Shown piece after piece: positions 58,881 through 64,000 of a DNA stretch of 64,000 bases; positions within the stretch are counted from its first letter, which is position 1; each line of letters opens with the position of its first letter. The translations under genes and the position numbers were made by a program. The stretch spans positions 1,302,001 to 1,366,000 of the forward strand of contig VTFK01000068.1 in NCBI GenBank assembly GCA_009617715.1, written 5' to 3'. Source of the DNA: Plectrocnemia conspersa (Eukaryota; Arthropoda; Insecta; Trichoptera; Polycentropodidae). The notes beneath the pieces are model-generated. The model made no database searches, was not told where the DNA came from, and worked only from the letters and a program-made list of their open reading frames with translations.

Positions 58881-60059
58881 TTGAATCTTAATGTGTACCC
58901 ACTCAGTTTCGCAATGAAAAAAAACTTCGCTCCTAAATTCCAAATGAATTAATTTATAAACTTTAATAGTTTAATTATAAAAGTTTAATATTTTGTCGTA
59001 AAAATCGCGGGTGGTCCCGACAAATCGAATTTTTATAACCATGGATAAATTTGATTAAGAATATAAATAATTTTAATTATTATGAGCTACTAAAAATCGT
59101 TGCATTTAAAATAAATTAATAAATATAAAAAAAAATATTATTATTAAATTTAGTTTAGCTTTAAACCATTAATTAATTATCTATTATTTCAACTTAATTT
59201 TTATGCGTTTAATACGAATAACTGTGTTTATTGTTCAGCACTGATTGTTGTAAGTTTCACTCCGAGTGATCTGAAACATGCGGCTTGCCCTATTTTTGAC
59301 CGCTGACCCAGACGTCCGCAATTTAAACTAGGAAGAAGAACTAACCTGTATATTATTAATATTTATGTATGCGTGTGTGTGTATATTTAATTTAATTTGG
59401 GTATGTTGTATGTGTGCATATAAAAAATTGTCACGCGTCTAGCGAGGGACGGCCCACACGCAGCATTGAGAGTCTCTGTCGTTAAAATAAATAAACGTCT
59501 TAAAAGCGCTGTTTGTGTCAAATTCGGCAATTTGTGAATGAAATAGTGGTCATTGATATGGCGACTCACGCAACGCGGATGTAATGAGCGAAATACGCGT
59601 ACGTTGAATATTCAATTTGTTCTGATGGTCAGGTTCAGGGTTGGCCATTCGGCGTCGGAAAAAATTACGTAATCAACGCTACGCAATGAAAAAACATTAT
59701 TTATTAAATTATATAATCGATTGAAAAAAATATTCATATTATTTATAAATATGAATTAAGGCATGTATGATTTACTAACTAATTATTTATTTATTAATAC
59801 ATGCGCAGGGCTTAACACCTTGACACTTCTGCCCATTAAAATATTATCATATAGTGATAATAATTAGAATAAATTATGATTTACGATATGCATACATACA
59901 CATATGCAATACATATATTTAATTTACTTCATATCAAATACATAATCGGAAAAGGACCATTTTGAAACATATATTTTTGTGTTTACCACACGAGTAGTAT
60001 TGTGTCCTTTATTTTTTTTTTATTTACAGTCTTGTTTTCTTTTATTTTTACAAGTTTAA
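58881..60059. other. AT-rich spacer
   Basis: No gene recognised. A slightly GC-richer patch at about 59240-59660 has no identifiable content. Confidence 0.4.
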
Positions 60060-60755
60060 ACTAAAACACAATGCAGCGCAGGTCGCAAAAAGTAGTAATT
60101 TGGGATTTGGTGAAGGTACTGTTAGTCAGAGAACTGTGGGGCGTTGGTTCGAAAATATATTAGTGCCGATAATAACATTGAAAATGAGCCGCGTGGAATA
60201 CTAAACGATTGAGGAATGCGAATTCAAATTCTGTTCTGCATTAGTTCTTAGAAACAATAGTAAACCATTCTTGAACAGAAAAATGTAATATTGACAATGG
60301 TGAGACAGCATAGAAGCTGCAAAACAAAATTATAGTGACGGTGTGGTGGTATATGTATTGAGGAAATTATTCTTAGATTGTTTCTTAAATCAGATGAGAC
60401 TATTACAGCGTAATAATATAATAAGAAAATTGAAAGCATACATAGTAAATTAAGCATATAACATTCGATGTTAACAGATTTAGAGCGATATTTCTCCATG
60501 ATAATGCGAAACATCATTCTATTATAATACCTGTTTAAAAATATAACAAAGTGGGATTAAATTTTTTGCCTCATCCCTATATTCACCTGACCTTTTCTCC
60601 ACAGACCTTTTAAACATTTAAACCTATTTTTCCGAAATACGAAACTCAATAATCAGAGTGCCTTTGACGACTTCACAGCCTCTAAAAATGAAGATTTTTT
60701 ATAAACAAGAGATTTATTAATTGTTAAATCATTAGCAAAATGCCACAAATGTATG
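60060..60755 (+). pseudogene. mariner-family transposase pseudogene
   Basis: The plus strand reads FGEGTVSQRTVGRWFEK (about 60099-60150) and NEPRGILND, the end of the mariner helix-turn-helix (xxxxVSxxTVxRWFxxF). It then reads RNNSKPFLNR, a degenerate YDNGETA and IIVTVWW. After 60490 it gives FLHDNAKHHSI, a good match to the catalytic FxHDNARPH block, and LNFLPHPYIHLTFSPQTF, a match to LPHPPYSPDLSPxDY. The end is FFRNTKLNNQSAFDDFTASK, as in the family C-terminus. Many stops and shifts make it inactive. The expected terminal repeats were not found. Confidence 0.75.
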
Positions 60756-60760
60756 ATATA

Positions 60761-61200
60761 CAGTGAAATCTCAGTATAGCAAAGCTCACGAGACAGAAGA
60801 AAAAAATTCGTTATATTGAATGTAAGGAAGATAATATCTTTTTATTTTATTTTTAATAACCATATTACTACAGCTCAAAATAGCCTCTTACAAGATTGAC
60901 AGATCATATTGTCTATCTTTAAGGTTAATTTGTTAAAAAAATATTTTATATTATTAAAAAAGTTTGAGGATCAGCCAAACACCTTGAATGTCGCTTGTGA
61001 ACCACCCGGCACACGCCAAGTCAAGGACGAACTTAATTTGGAGAAATATTGTGTCAAGTTGTACCGTTTAATTCAGATTAAAAAATTCGTTATACTGAGA
61101 TAACTCTTCGTTACAATGAAAACCTTTTGTATTAAAAAAATTTCGTGGATAAATTGAAAATTATTTATACTGGGAATTTCGTTATTTCGGTATTCGTTGC
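60761..61200 (+). mobile_element. pogo/Tigger-like remnant
   Basis: TA followed by CAGTGAAATCTCAGTATAGC, then a CTCACGAGACAGAAGAAAAA block and ATTCGTTATATTGAATG, follows the layout of pogo/Tigger ends (CAGTxxAAxCTCGTTATAxCGAA...GGGACxxAAAAAA). ATTCGTTATACTGAG recurs near 61086, and a degenerate TTTCGTTATTTCGGTATTCG near 61176 may be the right end. The interior has no transposase. It sits immediately 3-prime of the mariner pseudogene. Confidence 0.5.
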
Positions 61201-63267
61201 AAAGAACATTTTTTGTCTATTAAAATTGTAGCATTTAATATCACATTATAAAATCGTCCACTTAGTATGAATCAAACTCGATGAATCAAAATCGATGTTT
61301 AATTAAAAAGCTTACAAATGCTTAAAAAATAAAGTCGCTGTTTTCTATTTTTCTTTATGCAGTGGATATTGAAATGATCTATGATATGACTAATGAAAAA
61401 AGTAGCTAAACATCTGCTACAATGTTAGTATAACATATTATTCTTTATAAAGAACATATCTGAAGCTTAAATAATTTTAAAATACGTAATACAAAATAAA
61501 AATCAGACATCGGACAGAATGATGAAATTATTATTTAATATATAATGATTTATATGTATGTATTCTTAAAGCATCATCGTGTTTTTATGATCGCAAAACA
61601 TTCCAAGCCTTCCAAGACTTTTGATAATTGTTCATATATACTGGATTGGTACTTCAAAACAAGTTTATCGATTGGTTTGCCTGTGTTGAGTTTTACATTT
61701 TCACTATTTTTCTCAATAATTAGTGGATAAATGCACGCGGAATTCACGTGATCGCTAGGAACATCACAGAATTATATCAAATAAAATATTTTATTTAATA
61801 GATAAAACAATATAATTTTACTACGTAAAGCAAGGCAGTGATTAAAAGAAAAAAAAAACACGGATAACCACAATAATAAGTTCGTTGTTTTTTAACTTAA
61901 TTTTTAAATGATTTTTTGTCCATTCATTCGTAAAAAAGGCCTCTTAAAAAAAAAAATTTGAAGATCTTTTGGATTCAAAAGCCTAAAAATGCTGGGATAA
62001 AAATTATTGTGTTTGCAGAAGACATATTTATATTTTAAAAATACAGTAAAAAGGCGATAAAATAGTAATCTCAACAACCTTACCCCAAGAACTATTTATA
62101 ATTATATACCTTCCCAAACACAGGAAAGAAATTTAAGAGCACGTTATATAATAATGTAAATATATCATAATATATACATATTTATTAATTTAGAGGGAAA
62201 CGTTTCTATGTACAAAGCACTGAGAATTATATAACATTAATTATTTGGTATAATTTTATTAGATAGTGAAATTTAAATTATCAAATATAATAACATACAC
62301 AAAAAAACAAACATTAGGTTAAACTACGCACAATATCATGTATTCATTAACTAATCAAACTTTCAATGTCATTTGATAAAAATAAGTATAACAAAACAAC
62401 CGTGAATCAAATGTAAAATAAAAACAACAAACTTTTGTATACTATTTTCCGGAAGTTTTTTTTACGCAATAATAATTTACAATCAAATAAATTTTATTTA
62501 TATTGTCGCAAGCCCTTGATTTATCTTCTTGACATTATATAAAATATCAAACACATGTAAATATTTCAACTATCAGCGACCTATGGTAAGAAAAAAACAG
62601 TTAATCGCCATCTGCTCGTTAACATACACAACCTTGAGCACGTAAATATCAGGCGAGTGACAAAATCTAAAAAAGATAGCGTCAAGCAGCTCAAAAAAAT
62701 TTACGCGATTCTCGACAATAGCCAATGAAAATAATCTGGCATCTGCCACAGTTAATATATATAGATTACAGTTTAAATTACAAGATCGCACTCAATAAAT
62801 TCTGAGATTAAATCGCACTGAAGGTTTACAGATAACGTATACTTTTAGGCAATTTTCCGACTGATGTATTCTGCGATTTATGAAAATCGTAACGCTCGAT
62901 TTAGATCCGATCCGGATCGGTGGACTTATGTATACTTATAAGAATTTGAGCGATTGATTTTATTTCTGGAGATCATCAATAATATTAAATCAACACATAA
63001 CTTTTCTAGGATTAAATAAAATGTGTCAACGCAGAAGTAGAACTGAAGAAAAATCTAATTACCTAACGATGGTATTAAAATATTAATAACTGTCAAACAT
63101 TCATAAAATATGTGGATAAAATTCTAAAATAAATAGATACATACAATATATACATATATTTAAACACTTTGGGGCAAAATATTAAAGAATAAAAACTACA
63201 ATAAGAATGCCAGTTATGATTCTTGGTGGTTTTGGATGAATTTTGATTACGTTGCTAGGTCTAAATC
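61201..63267. other. AT-rich, nothing recognised
   Basis: No supported gene. A 61-codon frame at 61545 contains IAKHSKPS, which recalls a hAT segment, but it is too short to call. Confidence 0.4.
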
Positions 63268-64000
63268 TAATGCCTGCACTACACTCTCTGGAAGTTTTCC
63301 GAACCGAAGGTACAACTGAAGTCGGCCGAGACCTACGACTTCGAGTAAGCGACCACACTGCAGCAAATTTCATATGCCGTCCGGATGGCGGCCGTGAATG
63401 ACGTTCGGACGGCGACTTCTGTCACGTACAGCTGACATATTTGCGCGCGATCGAAAAATGTGCCAAATAATCGCAATTTTTAAATTGTCATATTATTAAA
63501 ATTACGCTACTGATAATGAGTTTGTGTGGGCACTCACCAATACAATATCGGTAAAAACTTTTCGGTCGTAAATATTCAATTTACGCAAAATCTTTGTCGG
63601 CTTTTGCAAAATGCCATAAGGCATAAAAATGATACTTCAGAATACGAACACCACATCTGTGACCATCCTAGAATTCGTCGCCATCGATTCTAAATAAGAA
63701 TTCGTTATGGTGTGACATTTATATAAACCGATCTAGGAAAATACATAAGGATATTCGAAACGATTTTTTTAACAACATCAAGAATCACTAATTATTTTTT
63801 AATTATTTAATTTTAAATAAAAAAAAATATAATAACGATATCTGCTAGAAGAATATACTATCAAAAATATAATTATTCCCCTTTGGTGCCCTAAAATATT
63901 CAAAGATGTCAATAAGAGTCTGTTGAAGTCCCCGATAAGCATGTGGTATTATAACTTGACCACGTGACCACGATGCAGCGCTCGAAATGCGTATTGACCA
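63268..64000 (+). mobile_element. TIR element, copy C (cut by window end)
   Basis: This copy has the best-preserved left terminus: ATGCCTGCACTACACTCTCT then GGAAGTTTTCC from 63270. The body matches A and B: AACTGAAGTCGGCCGAG, GTCACGTACAGCTGACATAT, the exon-like segment at 63538-63684, GTTGAAGTCCCCGATA, and GACCACGTGACCACGATGCA at the window edge. It continues beyond the window. Confidence 0.75.
63538..63684 (-). pseudogene. exon-like 147-nt segment in copy C
   Basis: ATG at 63684 and donor-like GTGAGTGCC after 63538 are at the same positions as in A and B. The translation is MATNSRMVTDVVFVF, a TGA at codon 16 as in B, SIIFMPYGILQKPTK, then ILRKLNIYDRKVFTDIVL. Most differences from B leave the residues unchanged or similar. 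Confidence 0.45.

Noticed and set aside
61545..61730. Possible hAT fragment (IAKHSKPS)
   Set aside because: Only eight residues resemble a hAT transposase segment, which is too little to support a call.

Overview
The window reads as intergenic or intronic DNA from an arthropod, most likely an insect. It is strongly A+T-rich, full of homopolymer runs, and contains no long intact host gene, operon, rRNA, tRNA or CRISPR array. The insect assignment is an inference from the mix of mobile elements: Transib, hAT, mariner, Tc1, pogo-like, TIR/foldback MITEs, jockey/CR1-type LINEs and tRNA-derived SINEs. No species can be named from the sequence alone.

Layout. 0.4-1.9 kb: decayed mariner. 3.5-4.7 kb: hAT element with 14-bp terminal repeats, an 8-bp target duplication (7/8 match) and a minus-strand transposase C-terminus. 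7.8-8.1 kb: small MITE. 9.3 kb: Tc1 transposase scrap. 14.9-16.2 kb: TIR element (copy D) broken by a partial Transib-like element. 17.3-17.8 kb: DDE transposase relict. 18.25-19.27 kb: complete non-autonomous Transib-like element with a perfect CGCCG target duplication. 21.2 kb: foldback element. 22.4 kb: hAT-type MITE. 23.0-23.6 kb: BED-type hAT transposase pseudogene. 24.6-26.1 kb and 29.7-30.3 kb: two copies of a composite repeat, the first split by TIR element A. 28.0-28.7 kb: Tc1 relict. 32.9-34.0 kb: three-unit repeat array. 35.3-36.1 kb: 3-prime end of a LINE with the only convincing long intact reading frame (202 codons). 38.6-39.8 kb: reverse-transcriptase pseudogene with a second LINE of the 35-kb family nested in it in antisense. 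45.3-46.3 kb and 63.3-64.0 kb: TIR elements B and C. 60.1-61.2 kb: mariner pseudogene followed by a pogo/Tigger-like remnant. Four tRNA-derived SINE-like fragments lie at 39.9, 41.2, 49.8 and 52.9 kb.

The most notable signal is that TIR elements A, B and C each carry, in the same place, an exactly 147-nt minus-strand segment that starts with ATG, encodes nearly the same 49 residues and ends at a GTGAGT splice-donor-like site. This looks like a 5-prime exon carried by a transposon family. The second is the Transib-like element, whose ends resemble the V(D)J recombination heptamer. The genes do not work together as a pathway: the window is a layered record of transposon insertions.
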